Part shown: piece by piece, positions 36,993 through 47,787 of the stretch
How the letters are laid out: each line of letters starts with the position of its first letter
Position numbering within the stretch: the first letter of the stretch is position 1
From: Phycomyces nitens
Taxonomy: Eukaryota; Mucoromycota; Mucoromycetes; Mucorales; Phycomycetaceae
Direction of reading: 5' to 3'
Length of the DNA stretch: 64,000 nt
Assembly (NCBI GenBank): GCA_022702545.1
Contig: JAHRBC010000002.1
Location: 6,014,001-6,078,000, forward strand
Program-made: the position numbers and the translations under genes
Notes under the pieces: generated by a model
Database searches by the model: none
Told to the model about the DNA's origin: nothing
The model's input: only the letters and a program-made list of their open reading frames with translations

Positions 36993-38403
36993 ATGGTGTA
37001 TTCGCTAACCTGGTCGCTCATCACCAGCCACATTAGAGGAATCGTCTCTCAGCACAGCTCGACTGTCGCTGGATTCCTCTCTAATGCCCATCGTCATGTC
37101 ATTCGAAAGCCAAGACGCCCCAAACAAACCTTCCAGGTGCTCTACCCCCAGCGTATGAAACAGCTCTCTGCCCGGGATTCCTTCTTTGCTCCCACGCCCC
37201 TAAAGACCAAGGCCGACAAACTGGCCGAGAAGAAGTTGAGGACGCCTTCTGGACTGGATATGCCCGTGACACCAAACTATGTGCCTCCCCGCGCACCGGT
37301 TGTCCTGTGCCATGGCCTGTACGGGTTTGACAAGCGAGGACCAGATAAACTGCCCTTGTTCCAAGTCCAGTACTGGGGAGGAATTGAGAATGCATTGGCC
37401 AAGATGGGGGCCAAGGTAATTGTGACCCGGGTACCCTCGACAGGCAGCATCTCTGAGCGTGCCCAGGTGCTTCATAGACTGATGAAGAGCGTACTGGCCG
37501 GCAAGGACATTAATTTCATTGCACATTCGATGGTAGGTTTTTTAGAACCAAAGGAAACGCAACAAAGATGCAATAGACAGATCAAAGGTGTTCATTTTAG
37601 GGAGGACTTGACTGTAGACACTTGATAGCCAACATCCCTGACCGTCCTTACCGTGTCCAGTCCCTTACCACAATATCCACACCTCACCGTGGATCGCCTG
37701 TTATGGACTGGTTCAGGGACAATGTTGGGGTTGGAATGACTGGTGCGTTGGTGAATGCGGCAGCCCGGAAGATGGAAAAGAATGAACAGGCTGCAGAGAG
37801 AGTCAGGACTCTTAATGCACTCCAGGGAATATTGCACACACCCATTGCAGTCTCCCTCCCTGTTCGTCTGCCACCTTCCTTGTTGCCGTTGCTGAGCTGG
37901 TCTCTGGCGGATATTGCAAAGATGCCCGCACACTTGCTCGATCCTGCCGTCGCACGCGTCGTCCAGTTGCTCGACACTCCTGCCTATGCCAACCTGTCGA
38001 CGGACTACTGCACTCGCCACTTTAATCTCACTACCCCCAACGATCCCCGTGTGGCCTATTATTCCTATGGAGGATCTGCAAAACTGCCTGCCTGGTCGCT
38101 GCTGGGTCTTCCTCACCAGCTCATTAATGAAAAGGAGGGCGAGAATGATGGGTTTGTGAGCGTCAAGAGTGCACAATGGGGTCAATACATAAAGACTCTC
38201 GAGGCTGATCATTGGGATCTCAACGGACAAAGGTAAGATAAGATTGTGTTGGATTCTAAAAGGACTGTTAATTTAAACGGGATTTCTTTTTTTTTAAAAG
38301 GTATAGATGGCGGTCAACCAGGCCCACCTGTACACAAGACCGCTTTAATGTCGTAGAGTTCTATCTAGAGATGGTTACTCGCCTATACCACCAAGGACAC
38401 TAG
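36993..38403 (+). CDS. TGL2-like triacylglycerol lipase
   Basis: Alpha/beta-hydrolase of the bacterial-type lipase / yeast Tgl2 family, which hydrolyses acylglycerols; Tgl2 is mitochondrial. Three exons: 36993-37532, 37601-38232, 38301-38403, giving 424 aa. Motifs: oxyanion region VVLCHGLYGFDKRG (about 106-119), YWGGIENALAKMGAKV, PSTGSISERAQVL, nucleophile elbow AHSMGG with Ser179 (the first intron falls inside it, after AHSM), and TTISTPHRGSPV. The remaining triad is probably Asp363 in NDGFVSV and His384 in DHWDL. The N-terminal about 60 residues are Arg/Lys/Ser-rich and nearly free of acidic residues, consistent with mitochondrial import. The C-terminal last exon continues the fold. The EHD gene starts only about 230 bp downstream on the same strand. 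Confidence 0.9.
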
Positions 38404-38631
38404 GAAAAATAAATAAACTATTATTACTATTAAATATATACATATATACATATATACACATAGAGAGAGAGGCTATTATTTATTTTATCTATTGAAAACA
38501 AGTCAACGTGGCACAGTGTTCTTTATCTGGAATGTAGAATCACCTTTATTACCTCCTCTCCCCTATATATATATATATATATATTGTTTTTTTTCTTCTT
38601 CTTCTTTTCTGTTTCTAATTGACCCGTAATC

Positions 38632-40518
38632 ATGTCATATTCAAAAAAGAAAAAGGATTCCAGCTCGCCATCCCCAAGAGACGATGAATACAGCCAGGTC
38701 ATTGAAGGCATCAAAAAAATTTATAATTCCAAAATCAAGCCATTGGAAACAACCTACAATTTTGAAGGTAAAAAAAAAATTATTCAATCAATCAATCTTG
38801 TGGAATCCAGAAACCTTACCTCTTGATGCAGGATTCCACTCTGCACCTCTGACCGACTCTGATATCGACGCAAAGCCCATCATATTGCTCATTGGACAAT
38901 ACTCTACGGTACCACACACTTGAACACACCGTTTAATTGCCCAACCGAAACCCAGACTCATATAATTATATAGGGAAAAACCACATTTATTCGCTATCTC
39001 CTTGATAAATCGTATCCTGGAGAGCACATTGGCGTCGAGCCAACCACCGACCGCTTTGTGGCCGTCATGCACGGAGAAGAAGACCGTGTGATGCCAGGAA
39101 ATGCTGCTGCTGTTAACCAAGACTTGCCATTCCGTGGTCTCAATCGATTTGGACAGGCATTTCTGTCGAGGTTCCAGGTAAGCCGGCCATCATAATTATA
39201 ATAACCAATTTATAATTGCAATGATGATTGCTTTAACCCCCTTTTGCCAAAGGTGTCCCAAACCAATTCGCCAACCTTGGAGAACATGACAATCATCGAT
39301 ACCCCGGGAATCTTGGCTGGCGATAAGCAGCGCATTGAACGTGGCTATGACTATACCCAAGTAATCGAGTGGTTTGCCCAGCGTGCAGACCTCATTATCC
39401 TCATGTTTGACTCCCATAAACTCGACATCTCAAACGAATTCAAGCTGGCAATCCACAGTCTTCGGGGCCAAGAGGAAAAGGTCCGGGTTGTTTTGAATAA
39501 GAGTGACATGGTCAGCCAGCAGCAATTGATGAGAGTGTAAGTATAAAGGAGGATCATAAGAGAAGATGCTCATGGGTCTGTAGGTATGGAGCCATGATGT
39601 GGTCTCTTGGAAAAGTAGTTCAGACTCCCGAAGTTATGCGCGTATTCCTGAGTTCCTTTTGGACAGAGAAACCGCCAAACAGCTTTGAAGATTGCCGTGA
39701 ATTGATCGAGGCAGAATCAAAGGATCTTTTGCGTGATCTCAAGGAGTTGAAGAGGAATGCAGCGATCCGAAAGATCAATGAGATTGTAAAGAGAGCACGG
39801 CTGGCAAGAGTAAGACATTGGATATTGATAGGAATCCTGGCAAGACCTCTCATATGTGTTTTCTTATTGTTAGGTCCATGCGCTTATCATCAGCCACCTC
39901 AAGAAAGAGATGCCAGCCATGTTTGGCAAGAAAAAGAAGCAGGAATCATTGCTAAAGAATCTCGAACAAGAGTTTATGAAGATCCAACAGCGTCACCATC
40001 TTCCTGCCGGTGATTTCCCCAACCCAGAAAAGTTCCGCCAAAGTCTGTCGGTCTATGATATGGATAAGTTCAAGCCATTAAAAGAAGAGCTCATTGAGCG
40101 AGTAGACGAGGCCTTGTCGGTGGACCTACCTCGCCTCATGCACATGTTCCCCATGAGCAACCCTCAGCTGGACCAGTCCCAGCGCAATCCATTTGAGACC
40201 CAAGCCAGCCCAGGAGAACTTCCACCTTCCTACTGGCACTTTGCCTCCATTGACAAGGCATCCTATATCCCCGTATTCAACCAATTGGGACCTCGCGAGG
40301 GCAAGTTGCCAGGAGGAAGTGTTAAGCCGGTGCTGATCCAAAGTGGATTACCAACCGATACCCTTGCCCAGATCTGGACCCTCTCTGATTTTGATGACGA
40401 TGGTTACATGGACGTTGACGAGTTTTCTATTGCAATGCATCTCATAAAGGCCGTCAAGAATGGAGGCACCCTTCCAGAGAAGATACCAACCACACTGCTT
40501 CCCAACCGAAAGTTCTAA
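38632..40518 (+). CDS. EHD-family membrane-remodelling ATPase
   Basis: Dynamin-like ATPase that tubulates membranes in endocytic recycling; EH domain C-terminal. Six exons: 38632-38767, 38832-38908, 38974-39177, 39253-39536, 39584-39809, 39874-40518, giving 523 aa, close to the usual 530-550. P-loop GQYSTGKT at 67-74 (an intron splits it after Thr71), switch region EPTTDRF, DTPG at 155-158, NKSD at 221-224, and helical segments to about residue 400. An NPF-like motif (RNPFE) precedes the EH domain, as in animal EHDs where it supports self-assembly. The EH domain (about 430-523) carries a complete EF-hand loop [13 protein letters not shown]. All splice phases close. No break seen. Confidence 0.95.
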
Positions 40519-40959
40519 GCTCTCGAGCCTTAATTTATTTCCTTTATTAAATCCAAGCCAGTTCTAATGCACAAATACAACGTATTCTTTACCTCTCAAG
40601 AGGGTAGTGTTTGAATAGTTGATATTGTCCATGATTCAAGAGGGGTCCTACACCCACTTAATCATGACGATATTTCTAATTTTTTATTTATTTATTCTAA
40701 TTATTTATTTATTTTATATTGGATGTTTAATTTTCCAGCCAAAATCTCAATGCAGACTTGACCTCCCTCTCCCCTCCTCCCTTCCTTTTTTTTTGACTAA
40801 TAAATATAAGAAAACCTCTTTTATATATATATATAGAATGGGCTGTATTTTCTGAGAAATAGCAATTAGAGCATCCTAGTCGACTGGTCAAGTTATTTGT
40901 TTCAATAATACAGTGTATTTGCACCAATAAACCATTCAAGACAGAACAAAATGGTGCTC

Positions 40960-41345
40960 GATCACAAGTAACATGTTTATGTACGAACAAAAAAGCTTAA
41001 AGATTCAATACTCCATTATTCTTTACAGGGCTTTTTTTTCTATTTCTCAATGGTTGTGTTATTGTTCAACTGAGAAACAATGGGAATTGAATGAAAAAAG
41101 GCCTTGTGAAGAATAATCTTGTAAAGAAGAATGGAGTATTGAATCTTTAAGCTCTAAGCTTTTAATTCGGCATTATCATTACTGGCATCTGCAGCACTCG
41201 TCTTGACTATGAATTTCTTGTCTTTAAACGAGTCTTGAATAAATAAAAATCTTGCCAGCTGTCAAGCTCTGTATAGCTGCCATAAAAATATTAACTATAA
41301 GATAAATCTGCTTTTTGCACATACATAAACATGTTACTTTTGATC
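40960..41345. repeat. Nested foldback (inverted-repeat) element
   Basis: Inner arms 40995-41028 and 41119-41152 share 34 bp (GCTTAAAGATTCAATACTCC...) with one mismatch and one indel. A third small hairpin (TTTCTCA / TGAGAAA) lies in the loop near 41040-41090. Outer arms 40960-40984 and 41321-41345 match over 25 bp (ACATAAACATGTTACTT core). About 170 bp separates inner and outer arms on the right only, suggesting an insertion or loss on one side. No clear target duplication. Confidence 0.75.
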
Positions 41346-42329
41346 AAGTGACATTAGGGGTACAAAGGGTAGAGTACCCTGTTTATTTGCTAGTATCTAG
41401 AGCGGTAGACTGAAAGCATATAGATCACCCTTGAGAACTAACCAAAAATATATATATACATAAAAGTACGAGTGTCTGACACATCTTGACAACCAGTAGT
41501 CAATAGAGAATAAAATAGAGCACGGATAAAACTCCCTTTTAGAGGAAAATAGCTCTTGGAAAAACTAATAGACACAAATTACAAAGAGTGCATGCAAAAT
41601 ATCTATAAAAATACGACAAGAGTCACTAGGAATAAATGAGGTGCTTATGAGATCAAGATTGGAAAAAAGGATTTTAGCAAGAACAAGTTAAAAGCAGGCT
41701 TCTCTTTAGAATCTCGGGTGATCCATTTTTTTGAATCTGATTGAACAGCTAGTCACAAGAGAAACTGACCATACTAAAAAAATGGATAAGAAGAAGATGA
41801 CGCAGACAGAATGAATTGACAGTAAAAAGGTGGGGGATTTAGAAAAGAATATGAGCACACAGAGCGTAAAAAGATCAATTGTTATAAGCATTTTCGTGGT
41901 CTACTATAGCAATTTATGTAGGACATTTTAAAAAAGCGCACCAATCAGACAAAGGGACACTTTTGCTGCTTAAATGCTGCTTTAAATTTAATAGGGAAAC
42001 ATTTTTTTTTTATAAAAAATAAACCTTTTGGCATTAAACTCAGTAATCAAGCAAATGAACCAAAAAATATATATATGTATATATGTATGAAATCATGAAC
42101 ATTATAACATCCACCCCTTTGTTCGGTCCGGACGACATGATTTGGTGGAGTAATTGCAAAGGATTGGTTTTGTGATGTCATTCTAAAACATGCTTTTTTT
42201 TGGTAAGAAAAAAAAAGCACAATCAAATCCAATGATTTTATTTTTATTTTTATTTTTAAAAAAAAGAATGATTTCTTTACGATTTATTGCCTTGTTGCAC
42301 TCTCTAAATCAGTCCTTTTAGGATATATC

Positions 42330-42505
42330 TCCATTTCCATTTCCATTTCCATTTCCATTTTCTTTCTTTCTCTCTTTCTCTCTTTCTCTCTATTTTACTA
42401 TATAACACTGTATACCACCTATATAATATATATTGTATATTGTGTATATATATATATCTATATCTATATCTATATATGTATATAGGTAGGTAGCTAGCTA
42501 GATAT

Positions 42506-42548
<43 letters not shown>

Positions 42549-42726
42549 TATACTACACAATCATACAATACAATACAATACAATACAATACAATATATAC
42601 AATATATACAATACACCCACAAATATAAATATATTTATGTATATTTATATATATTTTTATACACATTATCTAGACAAACCGAACGAACAGACAGCCGTAT
42701 AGATAAATAGATAGATAGATAGATAT
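42330..42726. repeat. Cluster of distinct microsatellites
   Basis: In under 400 bp: (TTTCCA)n 42331-42359, (TTTCTCTC)n 42363-42392, (TATC/TA)n 42440-42480, (CAGA)n about 42507-42547, (AATAC)n about 42563-42590 and (GATA)n 42708-42726. This lies 150-550 bp upstream of the F-box gene start. Confidence 0.9.
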
Positions 42727-42875
42727 ATAAAAAATATATGGTATAAATATATATATACATTTATATATATATATTTATATATACATATATATTTTTTATA
42801 TCTTTAGCATATAAATAATACATCTTTATTCTTGAATCAATTTTGCAAAAGAAAACCCTACCAAACAATCGAAAC

Positions 42876-44602
42876 ATGGAAAACAGCTCCAAACCCTGGA
42901 AGAAAGACATAATGATCGTCCCACGTGCGGAATACAAGACATGGTGCGAGCATCGACTAGAACAACCTGCCAATCCCACTGACAGCAAACACAATGACAC
43001 AAACGATTCAATCATCAATCCAGTCAAAAGACCAGCATCCGTATCATCCCTTCCTCCAGAACTACTGATTGAGATCTTTGGACATTTATCTTCACATCAA
43101 TCTGCTCTCTATGCATCATCACTTGTCTCCAGACAATGGCTCACTTGCGCTGTTCCTATTCTCTACCGACGCCCAATCGTACTCGACACTTACCGATGGG
43201 CACTATTCATCCTCACCTTGACACGCACAAAGAGGTCATTCCAATACGGTAACCTTATTACCTCGGTTGATCTGTCGTCGGGAAAATCCATAGGTAAGTT
43301 TCTCTTTTTCTTTCTTTCTTTCTTTTTCTTTTTTTTTTGTCCTAGTCAACATTAAGAGCTATATAGATATGCTCTTGAATTTGGCTTACTTAACCATCCT
43401 ACTTACCAGAGGTCATGAAAGACCATGAATTTTATTTGAGAGTAACCGGCTTAGTCCATGGCAACAATACTCCTCACATCACTCCACCTCCAATCTCAAA
43501 CATGGCACACAATGTAGCCCAGCCCGCAAACAACTTTAGAACCCTCGGAAGTGCACGAGAGCAGAATAGTGCCATATCCTTTAGAGGACTGGCCTCCATC
43601 ATCATCTCCACCTCGTCTCTTATCCAACTTGCCCACAAATGCACCAACCTCACCTCCCTCAATCTGTCATACACATCCATGCTCACCGACAGTGTGATTG
43701 AGGAGACAGGAGAATATCTGTCTACGTTGCAATACTATGCTATCCAGCCTGGACTCACCCATGTCCAGATCTCTCTCGAGACTGCCATCCAGGCGATCGG
43801 AAAGGAGTGTAAGCATCTCCAGGAGCTCAAGGCTCAACGGTGCGAATGGATTTCGGCCCAGGTGATCTGGATGTGGGCTTCTTACTGCCCAAGCCTTGTA
43901 CGTATCGATGCACGAAGATCAACCAAATGCACAGTTAAGCGCCTGGTGTCAGGAATATTGGAAATACAGGATTCAGGAAGTAAGGATGAACTCCAGAGTA
44001 CCGCACACCATTTACAAGATGTAGATCCCGAAGCTGATAGAAACCTTGGTGCCGAGACAATTGGAGATCGTCTGCATGGCCTTGGGGAAGACGAAGAAGA
44101 TGAAGAAGAGGATGAAGAGGACCATGAGCAGACTAGGGCAATGCAGATGAATATAGCTATGAACATGGGAATAAACCTGAGCCCAAACATGACCGTGCAC
44201 ATCAATCCCATCCTCTTGCGACGTGGTAACCAAGACTTTCTTGTCGATCTCAATTCTAACGTGGCAATCTCTCTAGGGGGGAATAACACTTTCTTTGACC
44301 AGAACCCGGTTGTCTATCTTCCAGACGCCCCTCGACCTCCTATTCCACACACCTTTACCTACTTTTTACCAAACGATGAAAACATAGACGCACCTCTGAG
44401 ACGCAACGCACACTGGGCCAACCTTCGGGAAGACGGACCTGTGGCTCGACGACCCCCTTCACCCAATATGCTTCAACTCATGCAGCCATTACAGTCGATT
44501 GGGACCCGTAGTGGATATCGCTCACTCTATGATATGATCCATGACATCATCAAGGATGCCAAGGATCTAGGTGCTATGGATTTAGCTTGGTTTGTTGACT
44601 GA
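42876..44602 (+). CDS. F-box / leucine-rich repeat protein
   Basis: Probable SCF ubiquitin-ligase adaptor. Two exons, 42876-43293 and 43410-44602, giving 536 aa. The canonical F-box at about 58-105 begins SLPPELLIEIFGHLSSHQS and includes SRQWLTCAVPILYRRP. Leucine-rich units follow (CTNLTSLNLSYTSMLTDSVI, CKHLQELKAQRCEWISAQV, CPSLVRIDAR), as in Grr1/AMN1-type proteins. A very acidic stretch lies at about 335-350. The C-terminal 150 residues are Asn/Pro-rich and not recognised. The ATG (MENSSKPWK) is the first in frame. Unrelated in sequence to the F-box-like pair at 58.6 and 62.4 kb. Confidence 0.85.
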
Positions 44603-44805
44603 CTGACTGACTGACTGACTAGCTGACTAGCTGGAACAAAAAGGGCCTCTATATTTCTTTCTCTATAATTCTTTCCTAATGTATGTGCACATTGTTCTGC
44701 AACGGCCTTGATTGCGATTAGGAACATTTTCTTGTTTGTTTGTTTGAATAGGCAATATCAATTCTTCATAACCAAAGCAATTGTGTTATATTTTATGATT
44801 TGATT

Positions 44806-44857
<52 letters not shown>

Positions 44858-45557
44858 TATATATACATATTATATATATTATATATTTTACAGTCAATAA
44901 ATAGCACTGTCCATCTCCAAGGTTAAATATCGCGTCGATCACTATACGGGTCAACTATTACCCGAAACAAATTGTCATGGCAACTTTTTTATTTTTTGGT
45001 AGTCCTTGAAACGAACACTACCCAACAATGGGTACTGACAGGCACCTTCACTTGTAAATTATTGGATCAATCTTTCTTCAAGTGTGGTTGATACTATCTG
45101 CCATGAGATCAAAATTGGCTAGGTAACACCCCTTCTTTAAAAATCAAATGTCGGACAGTAGGTAAAAATGACCAGATCCTGTACAATTGTAGCTTTTTTT
45201 CTTGAATGGCAAAAAATACAGCCAAAGCCATGATATTTGATAGACGTATTCTATAAGGCTGTGTCTATTTGGTCTCCACCTTGGCCTGAGCGGCTGATTG
45301 TGTACAGTAAAATCCTGGTGTCCTGAGATAAACGGCCCAATTGCCAGACAAATACCCTTTTTTGTGGTCTGATACAACGGTCTGACACACAGAGGACCCG
45401 GGCAGAAAATTTGAAAATAAAATAAAATAAAATGTCGGTCGGGTAATCAACCCCAGCCAATGATAGTTGCACACTCCTATTTCTATTTTTCCTATAAAAG
45501 CAACTCCTTTTTGGTAAAAAAAAGAAAAAAAAAGAAAAAGGTCCCTCATCCTTCGCC
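44603..45557. other. Intergenic, F-box 3' / ERG3 5'
   Basis: Has (GACT)n at 44599-44617 just after the F-box stop, (CATATA)n at about 44811-44855 and (AAAATA)n near 45416-45432. No gene seen. Confidence 0.5.
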
Positions 45558-45895
45558 ATGGACATTGTAGTGGAGTACGCAGACGAGTACTTGTTTGATG
45601 CCCTGTATTCAAAGGTCATTCAGACCTCATTCAGTTCAAATGGCACTTCTGACGCCCTGATCCAAGGCCTGGTTCGCGACAATATTTATCGCCAGTCCAT
45701 CACAGTCTTCTTTATCTTGACAGGAGGAGGATTCCTCTTTTACCTTTTTGCTGCCACCCTCTCATACTACCTTGTGTACGATCACAATATCATGAAGCAC
45801 CCAAAGTTCTTAAAAAACCAGATTCGTATGGAAATCGAATGTGCCCTGTCTGCCATGCCCGGAATTGCAGGCAAGTCTAGAATGGCTTACATGAC

Positions 45896-45932
<37 letters not shown>

Positions 45933-46738
45933 GTATATAAATATTAACCCCTCCATTAGTAATGACAGTGCCTTGGATTGTCGGTGAGCTCAGAGGCTAC
46001 TCTTACGTTTATTCTGGCATGCCACAAGGCTTTTATGAGTGGGCATACTTTTTCCTGTCCATCCCTGCCTTCCTGGCCTTTACTGACTTTGGTATCTATT
46101 GGATTCACCGCTGGGAACACCATCCTCTTCTTTACAAGCGCATGCACAAGGTACATATACAATATTCTCTACCACAGGCACTGTAACTAACCAACAAATC
46201 TCATTAGCTCCACCACAAATGGATTGGTAAATAGAAAGGTTAATTGTGGCAGCTTCTTCTTTTTTGCTAACATTTCAAATGATAGTTCCTACCCCATTTG
46301 CATCCCATGCATTCAAGGCTGTCGATGGATATGCCCAGTCTCTGCCCTACCACATCTACGTCTTCTTGTTCCCTATGCACGGGTACCTGTACCTGGGTCT
46401 GTTTGTGTTTGTGAACTTTTGGACAGTGATGATCCATGATGGTAAGTCAATAAAAAGCTAAAAGTACATGGAACTAATATAGAGTCTTAGGCGCCTATAT
46501 ATCCCACTCTTCAATCATTAACACCAGTGCTCACCATGCTGTCCACCACCTGTACTTTAACTACAACTATGGTCAATACTTTACTCTCTGGGATCGTATC
46601 GGAAACTCCCATCGCCAGCCAACTGACGAGCAGTATGATTCTGAGTTGCGTATCGACAAGAAGGTCATGGCCAAGCAGGCAAAGGATGCAGAGACGATTG
46701 AAGGCGAATCCGAGAGAATGAAAGTCAAATCCAACTAG
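45558..46738 (+). CDS. ERG3: C-5 sterol desaturase (ERG3-like)
   Basis: ER membrane di-iron enzyme introducing the C5-C6 double bond in ergosterol synthesis. Five exons: 45558-45870, 45960-46150, 46208-46226 (19 nt), 46286-46441, 46491-46738, giving 308 aa. Histidine boxes: HRWEHH (154-159), LHHKW with PTPFASHAF, and [15 protein letters not shown] ending in [17 protein letters not shown]. Two hydrophobic spans precede the first box (about 53-75 and 125-150). Intron 1 requires a GC donor (AG|GCAAGT at 45871); this gives AMPGIAVMTVPW, matching the family, and no GT donor does. Intron 1 also holds a (TA)n tract. The 19-nt micro-exon supplies the second box and was identified by phase and homology. 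C-terminal tail is Lys/Glu-rich. Confidence 0.94.
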
Positions 46739-47787
46739 ATGAGACAATATTCATTATCCCTCCCTTCCTCCCTCTCCCTTTTTTTTAATATTAATTTCCC
46801 CACTTAGATTACGTAGCATATAATAATAATAATAATACTGCTACTAATTTTATTTATATTTATATTTGTAAATAGGTTATTAACCTATATAGCCCTACAC
46901 TACTTTTATTCCATTATTAAACCCTTGAATCTCTCTCTCTCTCTCTATTTAATGGCTTCAATAAAGATCAAAGCAAATCTTTACCGTAAAAAGATCATCC
47001 ACCTGTTACACCAGCAATTACTCTTTTTTGCTTCTGTTGCTGCTGCTGTTGTTGCAGAAATCGCTTGTTTGTTCAGGCAGGACTTTTCAGCATCATCGAT
47101 TCAATGGCATTTGGGGTACCAAAAAAGAAAGAAAGAAAGGTCAGGTGGCCCAGCAGGTTCATTAAAAAAAGTGTCAAAAATGAGACTCTTTCAATAAAAA
47201 AGAAAAAAAAAGCCAAAGAATAATGAGCCACCAGATTTCTAAATTGATTTGATCTCTGTATATTTGTATTATATATTTATCAGATCTCAATCACAATATA
47301 TTAACATAAACCAAGGTTTATTTTTTTCCTTTATTGTTTTCTTTTCCCTTTATTAAAACAAGGCCGGACCGCAATCAATATGCCCAGGAATACACATACA
47401 CACAAGTTGATTCCTGTGGCTGGCAATCACGCAAGAGAACCATCTCCCAACAACAACAACAATAGACAGCCATGATTAATCTTTAGAATATTGCCATTTG
47501 TGCCGTTAATAAACAATCTCTACTCCTTGTCTACAAGCCTCACCACCAAAAACCCCACCCCCCTTTTTTTTCTTTCTCGGATGTACACGGCGTGCAATAG
47601 CCACTCGAGATCTGTCGTACAACTATGGCTGGCACACCATCCAGAAATTCCTCTGAAGCGGTGTTTCTATTGTGACTGGAGATCTGATAAAACTCAACCT
47701 GTTTGCAAAATCTGATAACGTTCCCTTCTTTTGTCTCGCACTAAGCACCTCCCCCCCTCTTTTTCTTTTTTTTTTTAATATATATAA
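46739..47787. other. Intergenic, ERG3 3' / MMS19 5'
   Basis: Contains (AAT)n near 46821, (CT)n at 46931-46945 and poly-T before the MMS19 start. A short open frame at 46952-47197 has no support. Confidence 0.5.

Larger units (their letters stand above)
40519..42875. other. 2.3-kb intergenic with foldback and microsatellites
   Basis: No gene supported. Contains an imperfect foldback element (40960-41345) and, in the last 500 bp, a dense series of different microsatellites upstream of the F-box gene. Confidence 0.5.

Noticed and set aside
46952..47197. 81-aa frame with a hydrophobic segment (MASIKIKANLYRKK start)
   Set aside because: No homology, introns or promoter signal; lies in a short spacer and may occur by chance.
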